The position numbers and the translations under genes were made by a program. Shown here piece after piece: positions 1 to 7,052 of a stretch of DNA of 44,151 bases. Under the pieces are notes generated by a model that saw only the letters and a program-made list of their open reading frames with translations, made no database searches and had not been told where the DNA came from. How positions within the stretch are numbered: the stretch's first letter is position 1; every line of letters starts with the position of its first letter. Origin of the DNA: Oscillospiraceae bacterium (lineage in GTDB: Bacteria > Bacillota > Clostridia > Oscillospirales > Oscillospiraceae); the NCBI GenBank assembly GCA_031266955.1, contig JAISAA010000263.1:1-44151 (forward strand), written 5' to 3'.

Positions 1-482
1 AACAAATCTATAAAATCAGCCATAGGCTCCGGATTGAAGCAGCACGCGCCGCCCGCTATCACAAGCGGAGTCAAGCTTTCCCGCTCGGACGAGCGCCGCG
101 GCAGTCCGGCGAGACCCAGCATATTAAGCGCCGCCGTGTAAGCCAGCTCATATCCGAACGAGAACGCGATGATATCGAATTCCGGTAAGCCGTCCCCGGA
201 TTCGAGCGCGAAAAGCGGGAGCCCGGCCTTTCGCATTTCCTCGTCCATATCGCCCCACGGGGCGAAAACGCGCTCACACCACACGCCGTCGAGCCTGTTC
301 GCTAAGTCGTAGAGTATGCGCATACCGAGGTTTGACATTCCAATCTCATACGTGTCCGGGAAGCAGAGCGCTATGCGCAGGTCGAGCTTTGATTTATCCT
401 TTACGATTTGATTGAACTCCCCGCCGGCGTAGCGCGCGGGCTTTTGTACGCGCGGGAGTATCCGCGCAAGCTTTTCGTTCAT
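1..482 (-). CDS. B12-binding radical SAM protein, TIGR03960-like, N-terminal part (cut by window edge)
   Basis: Partial gene; the first 160 residues are visible and the rest lies beyond position 1. The start ATG (480-482) follows a GGAG ribosome site about 9 bases upstream. The visible protein begins MNEKLARILPRVQKPARYAG and contains the segments LCFPDTYEIGMSNLGMRILY, FAPWGDMDEEM and IAFSFGYELAYTAALNML, which I recognise as the N-terminal cobalamin-binding-like part of the radical SAM family TIGR03960. In Clostridia that family is usually two genes from a TIGR03936 protein and ribonuclease G, but those would lie outside this window. The radical SAM CxxxCxxC motif would follow beyond the visible part and so is not seen. 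The gene begins 27 bp after the deacetylase lipoprotein gene on the same strand, so the two probably share a transcript. The substrate of the family is unknown. Confidence 0.85.
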   Translation of the reverse strand, partial: MNEKLARILPRVQKPARYAGGEFNQIVKDKSKLDLRIALCFPDTYEIGMSNLGMRILYDLANRLDGVWCERVFAPWGDMDEEMRKAGLPLFALESGDGLPEFDIIAFSFGYELAYTAALNMLGLAGLPRRSSERESLTPLVIAGGACCFNPEPMADFIDL

Positions 483-509
483 TTGTATATCTCCGATAAT
501 TTTGGGGCT

Positions 510-1745
510 TTACCAGTCCCGGGTGTATTTCGAGCTTCCGGACGGGCGGGCGTCGTCCCAGACCTCGGCGGCGTCGTAAAATTTCATATATCTGTTGCGC
601 TCGTGCCTCAGCGTGACGCCGTCGGAGTGCATCCTGTCGCATATCACGGCGCTGATCTCTTTTTTAATTTTTGAGTACGACTCCACGCCCACGGACGCGA
701 ACACGCGGAAGCCGAGGCTGTGGTAGTAGCGGAACGCCTCGCCCGTCTTTGTCACGTCGTCCCCGTCAAGGCGCGAGCCGAACGGATACACCATCAGCTT
801 TGTGGGCCCGATGAGAGAGCCGACCTCCGCCATCCACCTATCGGCGTCGCCCTTCGACTTGGAAAACGAGGCCGTGTTGAGATTGATATGCCCCCAGCTA
901 TGTGAGGCGAAATACCAGCCCGTATCCTTCAGCCGCTTCACGATAGGCTTGACGCGCGCGATCTCGCTCTGCCTCCGCGCCTCGAACTCGGGCGAGGAAT
1001 CCTTGGAGTCGGTCTGCGTGCGGTAGCCCAGAATGCCGTTATAGCCCGTCAGGCAGATAAGGCCCTTGGCCCCGCCGAGCGAAAAATCCGGATGGTCTTT
1101 TACGAATTTGTCGAGGATCGTCACGCAGTCGATGTCCTGAGAGATGACCTCGTTCCCGGCGGGGTCCTTGCCGTAGCTCCAGATATCGCCGTCGCGCCCG
1201 ATTATCAGCCTGTACGGGAAGCCGTTGTCCATCATATATTCGTAGTAGCTGATATCGTCGAACGAAATTATGATCGGCTTCTTGCCCTCCGGTATCATAA
1301 GCGTCTCGCGCTTCATATACGGGCTGCCGCTCTCGTCGGCGTACTCGTTCCAGACGTCGTTCATATTGACGATTATGTAATCCTTGTCGTACAGGCTTTG
1401 CAGTATCTTTTTGTATTCCTCCACCGTGACCATATACATATCGAAGCCCTCCTCCTGAGAGTCGCCGTCAAAGGCCTGCTCCGTATACGCGATGGGCGTG
1501 TGGAAAAAAAGATGCTCGACTATCCCGTCGTACGGGACGAGCCGGTCTGCCGCGGGCGATATCGCCTCCGTCGCCGCGGGCGACCGTATCGCGTGTATCG
1601 TCCCGTCCGGCGTCGGCTCCGCGGGAGTCTCAGAATACGCCGGGGACTCAAAATCCGGCGCGGGCGCCGTTCCCGCGTCCCCGCACGAAGTCAGGGACAG
1701 AGTCAGGAACGCCGCTGAACATAGCGCTGCAATAAGCTTTTTCAT
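510..1745 (-). CDS. polysaccharide deacetylase-fold lipoprotein
   Basis: 411 residues from ATG 1745, chosen because GGGGTGAT sits just upstream and the next residues form a lipoprotein signal peptide; an in-frame upstream start would add 18 residues that spoil it. The lipobox is LTSC with Cys21, then a Pro/Ser/Glu-rich tether to about residue 70. NodB-like motifs follow: SFDD (161-164) for the metal-binding Asp pair, HSWGH (282-286) for the metal-binding histidines, and YPFG (320-323) at the position of the usual RxPYG motif, with the arginine replaced. An unusually long insert (about 165-275) separates the first two motifs. By family knowledge it would be a membrane-tethered, extracellular metal-dependent carbohydrate esterase, but the altered third motif leaves activity and substrate open. 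It has its own minus-strand promoter and lies upstream of the radical SAM gene. Confidence 0.8.
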   Translation of the reverse strand: MKKLIAALCSAAFLTLSLTSCGDAGTAPAPDFESPAYSETPAEPTPDGTIHAIRSPAATEAISPAADRLVPYDGIVEHLFFHTPIAYTEQAFDGDSQEEGFDMYMVTVEEYKKILQSLYDKDYIIVNMNDVWNEYADESGSPYMKRETLMIPEGKKPIIISFDDISYYEYMMDNGFPYRLIIGRDGDIWSYGKDPAGNEVISQDIDCVTILDKFVKDHPDFSLGGAKGLICLTGYNGILGYRTQTDSKDSSPEFEARRQSEIARVKPIVKRLKDTGWYFASHSWGHINLNTASFSKSKGDADRWMAEVGSLIGPTKLMVYPFGSRLDGDDVTKTGEAFRYYHSLGFRVFASVGVESYSKIKKEISAVICDRMHSDGVTLRHERNRYMKFYDAAEVWDDARPSGSSKYTRDW

Positions 1746-1770
1746 ATAATCACCCCAAAAAACTTTTTTT

Positions 1771-1799
1771 ATTATAGCATACGCCGCGGTGATTGACAA
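1771..1799 (-). promoter_or_regulatory. promoter of the deacetylase lipoprotein gene
   Basis: On the minus strand TTGTCA (1799-1794) and TATAAT (1776-1771) are separated by 17 bp, with TGC just before the -10 box as in an extended -10 element. The -10 box is about 26 bases from the start codon. Its -35 box overlaps the -35 box of the divergent URO-D promoter. Confidence 0.75.
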
Positions 1800-1821
1800 T
1801 CACAAAACTTTGGTGTACAAT
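1793..1821 (+). promoter_or_regulatory. promoter of the URO-D-like gene
   Basis: TTGACA (1793-1798) and TACAAT (1816-1821) are separated by 17 bp and face the gene starting at 1869. A short inverted repeat, GATTG-A-CAATC (1791-1801), covers the shared -35 region and could be a small operator, which is an inference. Confidence 0.75.
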
Positions 1822-1868
1822 TGAGTAAATCTTAGTAAATACAGAAAAACATTAAGGAGGTATTTCAA

Positions 1869-2954
1869 ATGTCAACCGCTTCAATCCCGTTCGATCCCAA
1901 GGAAATCAGCGAGGCCACCACTATTCCGGGCTTCGGCGCCGGCAGCCCCACCGTGATCTTCAAGTATCCCGTGTCCCCGCGCGAGGGGTACAACGCCGTC
2001 TACCGGAGAAAACCGCTCTGGCAGGTGACGGGCTCCGAGCAAGCAATGTTCTCCCCCAAGGTAAACCCCGACAACATCGCGCGCGCTTTCGTTTTCGACG
2101 CGAGCGGCTTCCCAATGGGCTCCGGCGGCGGCCCCGATATGTTCGGCATAGAGTGGGAGTACGTCCCGCAGGTCGGCGGGAGTATGGTGCGCCCCGGCAA
2201 GCCGTTCATCGAGGACGCGAACGAGATCGCCGAAAAGCTCGTCTGGCCGGACATTGAAAAATGGGACTGGGAGGAAAACGCGAAGGCGAACGCCAAATTC
2301 TCCGACGGCAATCGCTCCGTCGTCGCATGGTTCCTCAACGGCTGGTATGAGCGGCTCATCTCCTTTATGGACTTCGAGGGCGCGATAATGGCCGTGTTCG
2401 ACGAGGACCAAAAGGACGCTGTCAAAGACTTTTTCAGCAAGCTCTCCGACCTGTACATAAAAATCTTTGACAAGTATCTTCAGCATTTCCCGTTCATCGA
2501 CGGCTTCTGTATCCACGACGACTGGGGCAGCCAGAAGGAGACTTTCTTCTCGCCCGCCGTCGCGAACGAGATGATCGTGCCGTATATGCGCCGCGTCACG
2601 GACTATCTGCACTCGCGCGGGAAATACTGCGACCTGCACTCCTGCGGCCAGGCCTACAAGCAGATCCCGAACTTCATCGCCGGCGGCTGGGACTCCTGGA
2701 GCGGCCAGAATATGAACGACACTCATAAAATCTATGAGGACTACGGCGATAAAATACTTATCGGCGTAACTCCCGAGATATTCGACCCGACGACGCTGAC
2801 GGAGGACGAGCAGCGCGCGCGCGCCCGCGAGTACGCGGAAAAATTCTGCCGCGCCGACAAGCCCTCGATTTTCAACTACTACGGCGCGTCCGTGCAGACA
2901 AGGGCGTACAGCGAGGAGCTGTATAAGCAGTCGCGGATGAATTACTCGAAATAG
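1869..2954 (+). CDS. URO-D superfamily protein, corrinoid methyltransferase-like
   Basis: 361 residues; the start has an excellent AAGGAGG site 8-9 bases upstream. The fold is recognised from IHDDWGSQKETFFSP (215-229) and YCDLHSCGQAY (253-263), which match the uroporphyrinogen decarboxylase superfamily, especially the branch annotated as methyltransferases that act on corrinoid proteins. The His257-x-Cys259 pair fits the HxC half of the zinc site of MtaA/MtbA-type methyltransferases; Cys327 is a candidate third ligand, though I cannot align it exactly. True heme-pathway HemE is unlikely, since no HemE N-terminal arginine signature is visible and no other heme gene is near. No corrinoid protein or reactivase is adjacent, so the methyl donor is unknown. 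It has its own promoter and a terminator, so it is probably monocistronic. Confidence 0.8.
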   Translation: MSTASIPFDPKEISEATTIPGFGAGSPTVIFKYPVSPREGYNAVYRRKPLWQVTGSEQAMFSPKVNPDNIARAFVFDASGFPMGSGGGPDMFGIEWEYVPQVGGSMVRPGKPFIEDANEIAEKLVWPDIEKWDWEENAKANAKFSDGNRSVVAWFLNGWYERLISFMDFEGAIMAVFDEDQKDAVKDFFSKLSDLYIKIFDKYLQHFPFIDGFCIHDDWGSQKETFFSPAVANEMIVPYMRRVTDYLHSRGKYCDLHSCGQAYKQIPNFIAGGWDSWSGQNMNDTHKIYEDYGDKILIGVTPEIFDPTTLTEDEQRARAREYAEKFCRADKPSIFNYYGASVQTRAYSEELYKQSRMNYSK

Positions 2955-2976
2955 AGCGAGAGCGGCAAAACAACAA

Positions 2977-3008
2977 GCGGCGCCCCCGGTGAAAGCCGGG
3001 GGCGCCGC
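2977..3008. terminator. bidirectional terminator between convergent genes
   Basis: A perfect 13-bp stem (2977-2989 with 2996-3008) closes a 6-base loop, TGAAAG. It lies between the ends of the URO-D gene (2954) and the C39-like lipoprotein gene (3035). The following tract is only moderately T-rich, so efficiency is uncertain, but position and stem strength fit a shared terminator. Confidence 0.75.
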
Positions 3009-3034
3009 CGTATTGTCTTATCGTTTCCGGGATT

Positions 3035-3934
3035 TTAAGCGGCGGGCTTCGCCGCGACGAACAGCGTATCGTTGTTCTCGTCGCCGCCGTCAAAGAAATC
3101 GTACATCGTAAAGTTGTATATAAACCGCTCGGCGGGGATGACGCCGTAGCCGTCCTGATTGTGATCCGTCGTGTCGTAAGGGTCGGCGACGATTAGTACA
3201 TCGTCGCTTTCGAGCTCGGTGCCCATCGTGTCGTAGCCGATGATCGACTGCCAGTGGCCGCCCCAATCGTTCCAGCAGATCAGTACCGGAGTTCCCTCGG
3301 CGAGAAATGTTTGAATAGTATCGAGCCAAAATTCGCCGTCGAAATTGCGCGTGGATACGACGTCGAAGCCGCCGGCCTTTTCAAAAATCTCAAGCATTTC
3401 GTCGAGCGAGGTCGCCGACGGCTCCAAACCCTGCGGACGGAACTCCGAAACGGCCATTTCGTCTAAGGCGCCCGGGTTCCCGAAATATTCTATGACCGTC
3501 AGCGCCGCGGCGGGGCCGCAGCTCCATTCGCTTGTCTGCTGCACCGTTTTGTATTCCGGCAAAATGGTCAGCGTGTCGGTCGATACCATATTGTAAAAAT
3601 CAAGCTTGGCGAAGTACGGGCTGTCGGGGTGGTCGCCGTCGCGCTCCGTGAAATACGCCACGCCGCCCTCATAATAGCCGTCGGCGCCGTCGTCGGGGGA
3701 TATGTCGCGTCCGTAGGGTATCTTCATTTCGCTTGTGTAATTGCCGGAGCCGGAAGGTGTGAGCGCGGGGGATTCCGGGGATTCAGAAGCTTCGGGGGGC
3801 CCGTCGGGGGTCTGCGATTCCGGCGGCGGCTCGGAAGCTCCGGGGGGCGTTGTCCCGCCGGCGCAGCCGGCCGCGAGGAGAGCAAGGGTCGCGATGAGTG
3901 TGCATACTAAAAGCAGCGTAAGGGGTCTTTTCAT
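3035..3934 (-). CDS. lipoprotein with C39-like cysteine peptidase domain
   Basis: 299 residues from ATG 3934, with AAAGGACGG about 8 bases upstream; a TTG directly before it is an unlikely start. A lipoprotein signal peptide ends in LAAGC (Cys24), followed by a Pro/Glu/Ser-rich tether to about residue 65. The catalytic fold is visible as SEWSCGPAAALTVIEYFG (Cys139), WGGHWQSIIGYD (His227) and VADPYDTTDH (Asp251), in the Cys-His-Asp order of the C39/papain-like peptidase superfamily. Family knowledge suggests an exported peptidase or peptide-binding relative tethered to the outer face of the membrane. No bacteriocin transporter is nearby, so a leader-peptidase role is unsupported. The gene has its own promoter and appears monocistronic. 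Confidence 0.82.
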   Translation of the reverse strand: MKRPLTLLLVCTLIATLALLAAGCAGGTTPPGASEPPPESQTPDGPPEASESPESPALTPSGSGNYTSEMKIPYGRDISPDDGADGYYEGGVAYFTERDGDHPDSPYFAKLDFYNMVSTDTLTILPEYKTVQQTSEWSCGPAAALTVIEYFGNPGALDEMAVSEFRPQGLEPSATSLDEMLEIFEKAGGFDVVSTRNFDGEFWLDTIQTFLAEGTPVLICWNDWGGHWQSIIGYDTMGTELESDDVLIVADPYDTTDHNQDGYGVIPAERFIYNFTMYDFFDGGDENNDTLFVAAKPAA

Positions 3935-3962
3935 CAATTCTACCGTCCTTTTTATTTTTTGC

Positions 3963-3979
3963 CCGGCGGCGACCGCCGG
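3963..3979 (-). promoter_or_regulatory. 5' UTR hairpin of the C39-like lipoprotein gene
   Basis: CCGGCGG and CCGCCGG form a perfect 7-bp stem around a 3-base loop, in the untranslated leader just upstream of an A-rich stretch and the ribosome site. It may stabilise the message or affect translation; no known riboswitch is recognised. Confidence 0.35.
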
Positions 3980-3988
3980 TACGCTTAC

Positions 3989-4017
3989 AGTATCGCATAA
4001 AACCGCGCGGGTGTCAA
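3989..4017 (-). promoter_or_regulatory. promoter of the C39-like lipoprotein gene
   Basis: On the minus strand TTGACA (4017-4012) and GATACT (3994-3989) are separated by 17 bp, with a TGC extended -10 element. It faces the gene starting at 3934. Confidence 0.7.
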
Positions 4018-4074
4018 GAGCGGATGAGCAATACGCACGATTAAGATATAACTTAATTTATTTACAATTACCGC

Positions 4075-4103
4075 TTGCAAATCAGTTGTATCTGCGCTAT
4101 AAT
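4075..4103 (+). promoter_or_regulatory. promoter of the first DUF4143 ATPase gene
   Basis: TTGCAA (4075-4080) and a perfect TATAAT (4098-4103) are separated by 17 bp, 41 bases upstream of the ATG at 4145. Confidence 0.75.
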
Positions 4104-4144
4104 GGCTTTACTGTTATTGGTAATGGGAAGGAGTGTATGTTTTC

Positions 4145-5359
4145 ATGATCAAAAGAGAAGCGTATATGAGCCGCATCCGTCCGTTTATCGGAAGCGAGCT
4201 TATTAAGGTTTTGACCGGCATCCGGCGTAGCGGCAAATCAGTTATGTTAGAGCTGATACAGGAGGAGTTGATCGCGCAGGGGATTTCCGGCTCTCAGTTT
4301 ATAAGGCTCAATTTTGAGGATATGGGCAACGCGCGGCTATGTACCGCCGAGGCCCTGCATAAAGAGGTCACGCAGAGGATCTCCCATATCGAGGGGAAGG
4401 CGTACCTTTTCTTCGATGAAATTCAAGAGGTTTCGGAATGGGAAAGATGCGTGAACTCATTACGCGTGGAGTTTGACTGCGACGTCTACATCACGGGCTC
4501 TAACGCCAAGCTGCTTTCGGGCGAGCTTGCGACGTACCTTGCCGGAAGGTATGTCGAGTTTATTATCTACCCATTTTCCTTTGGGGAGTTTTTGGAGCTG
4601 TTTACTTCTGTATTTCCAAAGGCACAGAAGCAAGAGGCGTTCACAAGGTATCTGACCCTCGGCGGTATGCCGTATCTCGGAAACCTCCGTTACGAGGATA
4701 TGCCGGCGCAGATATACCTGCGGGATTTATTTAATTCGGTCGTCCTCAAGGACGTTGTAAAACGCAACAGAGTTCGCGACGTCGATCTGTTAGAGCGCAT
4801 TATCGCTTATGTATTCGGCGGCGTCGGAACGACCTTTTCGGCGGCGTCGATCTCAAAATACTTTAAGAGCGAAAACCGCGTGACGGCGCCCGAAACGATC
4901 ATGAACTACATCAATTATTGCACGGACGCGTTCCTGTTCTATCAAGTCCGCAGGCAGGATATACAGGGCAAGCGGCTGCTTGCGGTAAATGAAAAATACT
5001 ACGCCGCCGATCACGGCATCCGCGAGGCCGTTTACGGCGGCAACATGAAGGACGTCAATCTCATACTAGAGAACATAGTTTACATCGAGCTGCTTCGGCG
5101 GGGATACAAGGTCACTGTCGGAAAGGCGGGGGCAAAGGAGATCGACTTCGTCTGCGAAAAGACGAATGAAAAGCTCTATGTTCAGGTTTCCTACCTCCTC
5201 GCGTCGGAAGAAACGATCCGGCGCGAATTCGGCGCGTACGAAGCCATACGGGATAATTTCCCGAAGTATGTCGTGTCGCTGGATGAGCTTGATATGAGCC
5301 GCGAAGGGATAAAACACAAAAACATCCGGGATTTTCTGCTCGCTCCTGATTGGAATTGA
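4145..5359 (+). CDS. AAA ATPase with C-terminal DUF4143 domain
   Basis: 404 residues from ATG 4145; a GGAAGGAG site ends 12 bases upstream, and the in-frame GTG at 4133 overlaps that site so it is rejected. Walker A is GIRRSGKS (25-32), Walker B YLFFDE (87-92) and a sensor-like TGSN (117-120). The DUF4143 part begins near the YPFSFGEFLEL segment (142 on) and includes the GGMP motif (173-176). Its C-terminal PD-(D/E)xK-like fold has EIDFV (332-336), but the usual ExK site reads QVSY (347-350), so nuclease activity is unlikely; I believe this is typical of the subfamily. Cellular function is unknown for these proteins, which are abundant in Clostridia. It is convergent with a second DUF4143 ATPase. 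Confidence 0.85.
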   Translation: MIKREAYMSRIRPFIGSELIKVLTGIRRSGKSVMLELIQEELIAQGISGSQFIRLNFEDMGNARLCTAEALHKEVTQRISHIEGKAYLFFDEIQEVSEWERCVNSLRVEFDCDVYITGSNAKLLSGELATYLAGRYVEFIIYPFSFGEFLELFTSVFPKAQKQEAFTRYLTLGGMPYLGNLRYEDMPAQIYLRDLFNSVVLKDVVKRNRVRDVDLLERIIAYVFGGVGTTFSAASISKYFKSENRVTAPETIMNYINYCTDAFLFYQVRRQDIQGKRLLAVNEKYYAADHGIREAVYGGNMKDVNLILENIVYIELLRRGYKVTVGKAGAKEIDFVCEKTNEKLYVQVSYLLASEETIRREFGAYEAIRDNFPKYVVSLDELDMSREGIKHKNIRDFLLAPDWN

Positions 5360-5401
5360 GCCGGATTTTTGTATTTTGGGACGGATACTATGTGATACGC
5401 G

Positions 5402-6700
5402 TCACGCTTTCAGGCAAAACACGGCGTAAAGCGGAACGCTCTTGATACCGTTTTCAAATCCGAAGTTTTTTGCCGATACGCGGATTGAGTAGGCGGGCTT
5501 GTAAATATCACGGTAGCTTCGCAGGCTTTTGGAGCGCACGTTTTCCGCCGACTTCGCCTCTAACGGGATGATGTTCCCGGACTTTTCCTGAAAGACAAAA
5601 TCCACCTCGGCCTTGCCCGGCGAGGTCCAGTAATACGGAGTGATGCCGTTTGCCGTAAGCGCTTGGCAGATATAATTTTCGGCCAAGGCGCCTTTGAAGC
5701 CGTTAAAGGTGTGGGGCGTATGGAGAACCGCGTTTGGCGGGATGTCGGACTTGGAGCACAGCAGCCCCGTGTCCGCCATATAGACCTTAAAAGTTCCGTT
5801 TTGCGCATATGCCGACAATGGCAGCTTGCACTCCGTTACATTGACGCACTTGTGGATCATCCCGGCGGCTTTCAGCCAGTCCAGCGCCGTCTCGTAATCG
5901 TTCGCCCGCGCCCCGGTCCTTATTATCTTGTATTGGAATTTATGATTTTCCTTTGCGAGCTGCGCGGGTACGGAGGCCCACGCAGCCATAATGCGCGCGG
6001 TTTCTTGCGGCGTAGCGTATTTCGCCATATCCGCGATATACGAATCGTTAAGCGTTTTAAGAACCGCCGTGACAAAGTCAAAATCCTGCTTATCGGCGTA
6101 TTCCAGTACGGCGCGGGGCATACCGCCCACCGCGAGGTACGTTTTGTAAAGGTCCGTCGCGGTATTGTGCAGGGACATCGGTGTAAAGCCCTCATACGCC
6201 TCCCGTATCAGGCCGCATAGCTCGCGCCGGCCCATCGCCCACAGAAATTCCTCGAAATCCATAGGGGAAAGGTGAAGCATATCGACCTTGCCGACGGGGA
6301 AAGAGAATTTTTCGCGCTTTATAGCTACGCCGAGCAGGCTGCCCGCCGCTGTAACGTGATATTGCGGCGCGCGCTCCGCGAAATATTTAAGCGAGGTCAG
6401 GGCTTGCTCGCACGCCTGTATCTCGTCGAATATAAGCAGCGTATCGCCCGGCAGGATCGTAAGGCCGCGCCGTGCCGCCAATTCGCGGACGATCCGCTCA
6501 GGGGCCAAATCGCGCTCAAATACGGCGGAAAGCTCCTTTGCTTCCTCCATACTGAAATACGCGACGTTTTTATAATGCCGCTTCCCGAACGACAAAAGCG
6601 CATGGGTTTTTCCCACCTGCCGGGCCCCCTGTAGAAGCAAGGGCAGCCTATCGGGATCGTTTTTCCACGATAAGAGCGATTCCTCTATTTTGCGTTCCAT
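5402..6700 (-). CDS. AAA ATPase with DUF4143 domain, intact PD-(D/E)xK-like motif
   Basis: 432 residues; the start ATG has a GAGGTGAT ribosome site. Walker A is GARQVGKT (25-32), Walker B LLIFDE (88-93), and sensor-like AAGSLLG (118-124). The segment LHLSPMDFEEFLWAMG (142-157) marks the family, and a GGMPRAVLEY motif follows. Near the C terminus AEVDFV (Asp367) is followed by PLEAKS (Glu381, Lys383), matching the D-(E/D)xK arrangement of the nuclease-like fold that ends many DUF4143 proteins. It is a different subfamily from the ATPase at 4145-5359, with low apparent identity outside the motifs. Role unknown; suggestions for the family range from toxin-antitoxin-like to defence or stress functions, none shown here. 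Confidence 0.85.
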   Translation of the reverse strand: MERKIEESLLSWKNDPDRLPLLLQGARQVGKTHALLSFGKRHYKNVAYFSMEEAKELSAVFERDLAPERIVRELAARRGLTILPGDTLLIFDEIQACEQALTSLKYFAERAPQYHVTAAGSLLGVAIKREKFSFPVGKVDMLHLSPMDFEEFLWAMGRRELCGLIREAYEGFTPMSLHNTATDLYKTYLAVGGMPRAVLEYADKQDFDFVTAVLKTLNDSYIADMAKYATPQETARIMAAWASVPAQLAKENHKFQYKIIRTGARANDYETALDWLKAAGMIHKCVNVTECKLPLSAYAQNGTFKVYMADTGLLCSKSDIPPNAVLHTPHTFNGFKGALAENYICQALTANGITPYYWTSPGKAEVDFVFQEKSGNIIPLEAKSAENVRSKSLRSYRDIYKPAYSIRVSAKNFGFENGIKSVPLYAVFCLKA

Positions 6701-6722
6701 AAAGTGCTATCACCTCACATTT

Positions 6723-6750
6723 ATTATACCCTAAAAAAGCGAAAGGTCAA
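6723..6750 (-). promoter_or_regulatory. promoter of the second DUF4143 ATPase gene
   Basis: On the minus strand TTGACC (6750-6745) and TATAAT (6728-6723) are separated by 16 bp, about 22 bases upstream of the start codon at 6700. Confidence 0.75.
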
Positions 6751-6793
6751 GTATTTTTTAATTTGCGCATATAATTTTTGTGCTGCAAACCCC

Positions 6794-6822
6794 TTGACAA
6801 CTTCTTCCGTCCGGTGTATAGT
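6794..6822 (+). promoter_or_regulatory. promoter of the substrate-binding protein / giant surface protein operon
   Basis: A consensus TTGACA (6794-6799) and TATAGT (6817-6822) are separated by 17 bp. The expected transcript start near 6829 leaves an unusually long leader of about 220 bases before the first start codon at 7053. It is divergent from the ATPase promoter at 6723-6750. Confidence 0.8.
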
Positions 6823-6836
6823 AAGCTTAGACCCTT

Positions 6837-6933
6837 GGAATTCTAAAGAGAATTCCGAAAAAAATTAAAAATTCCGAAACGGCGCGCCGTTTCGTGCGCT
6901 TCCTTAATTTGAACACAAATAAGGAAGCGCACG
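6837..6933 (+). promoter_or_regulatory. structured 5' leader of the giant-protein operon
   Basis: Three hairpins are packed into the first 105 bases of the predicted transcript. The first has an 8-bp stem, GGAATTCT with AGAATTCC (6837-6844, 6849-6856), loop AAAG. The second is a perfect 20-base palindrome at 6875-6894. The third has a perfect 14-bp stem (6893-6906 with 6920-6933) and a 13-base loop. None is followed by a T run in the plus direction, so they are not simple terminators for the operon. The rest of the leader to 7052 is GC-rich without a recognised motif. I do not recognise a known riboswitch; a cis-acting control or RNA-stability role is inferred. Confidence 0.5.
6858..6894 (-). 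terminator. possible minus-strand terminator within the leader
   Basis: Read on the minus strand, the 20-base palindrome (6894-6875) is followed at once by a T-rich tract with runs of five and seven T (6874-6858). This has the shape of an intrinsic terminator, though no minus-strand gene lies upstream of it. It could stop antisense transcripts that leave the giant operon. Confidence 0.4.
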
Positions 6934-7052
6934 AAGGATTTTCAGCCGCTGTTTGAGCGCGCGGGCGGCGGAGCCCGGCGTCGGGATTTGGATCCGGACG
7001 GTCAAAGCGGACAAGATCAAAGCGAACAAAATGGAGGCATAGGTGTAAAGAG

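Noticed and set aside
1869..2954. hemE (uroporphyrinogen decarboxylase)
   Set aside because: The HxC motif and the IHDDWG segment fit the methyltransferase branch, and no heme gene is adjacent.
3741..4148. A 135-codon plus-strand frame across the lipoprotein start and promoter region
   Set aside because: It is antisense to the C39-like lipoprotein start and crosses two divergent promoters; no ribosome site.
6837..6933. Intrinsic terminator or known riboswitch on the plus strand
   Set aside because: No T run follows any of the three stems on the plus strand, and no known riboswitch core is recognised.
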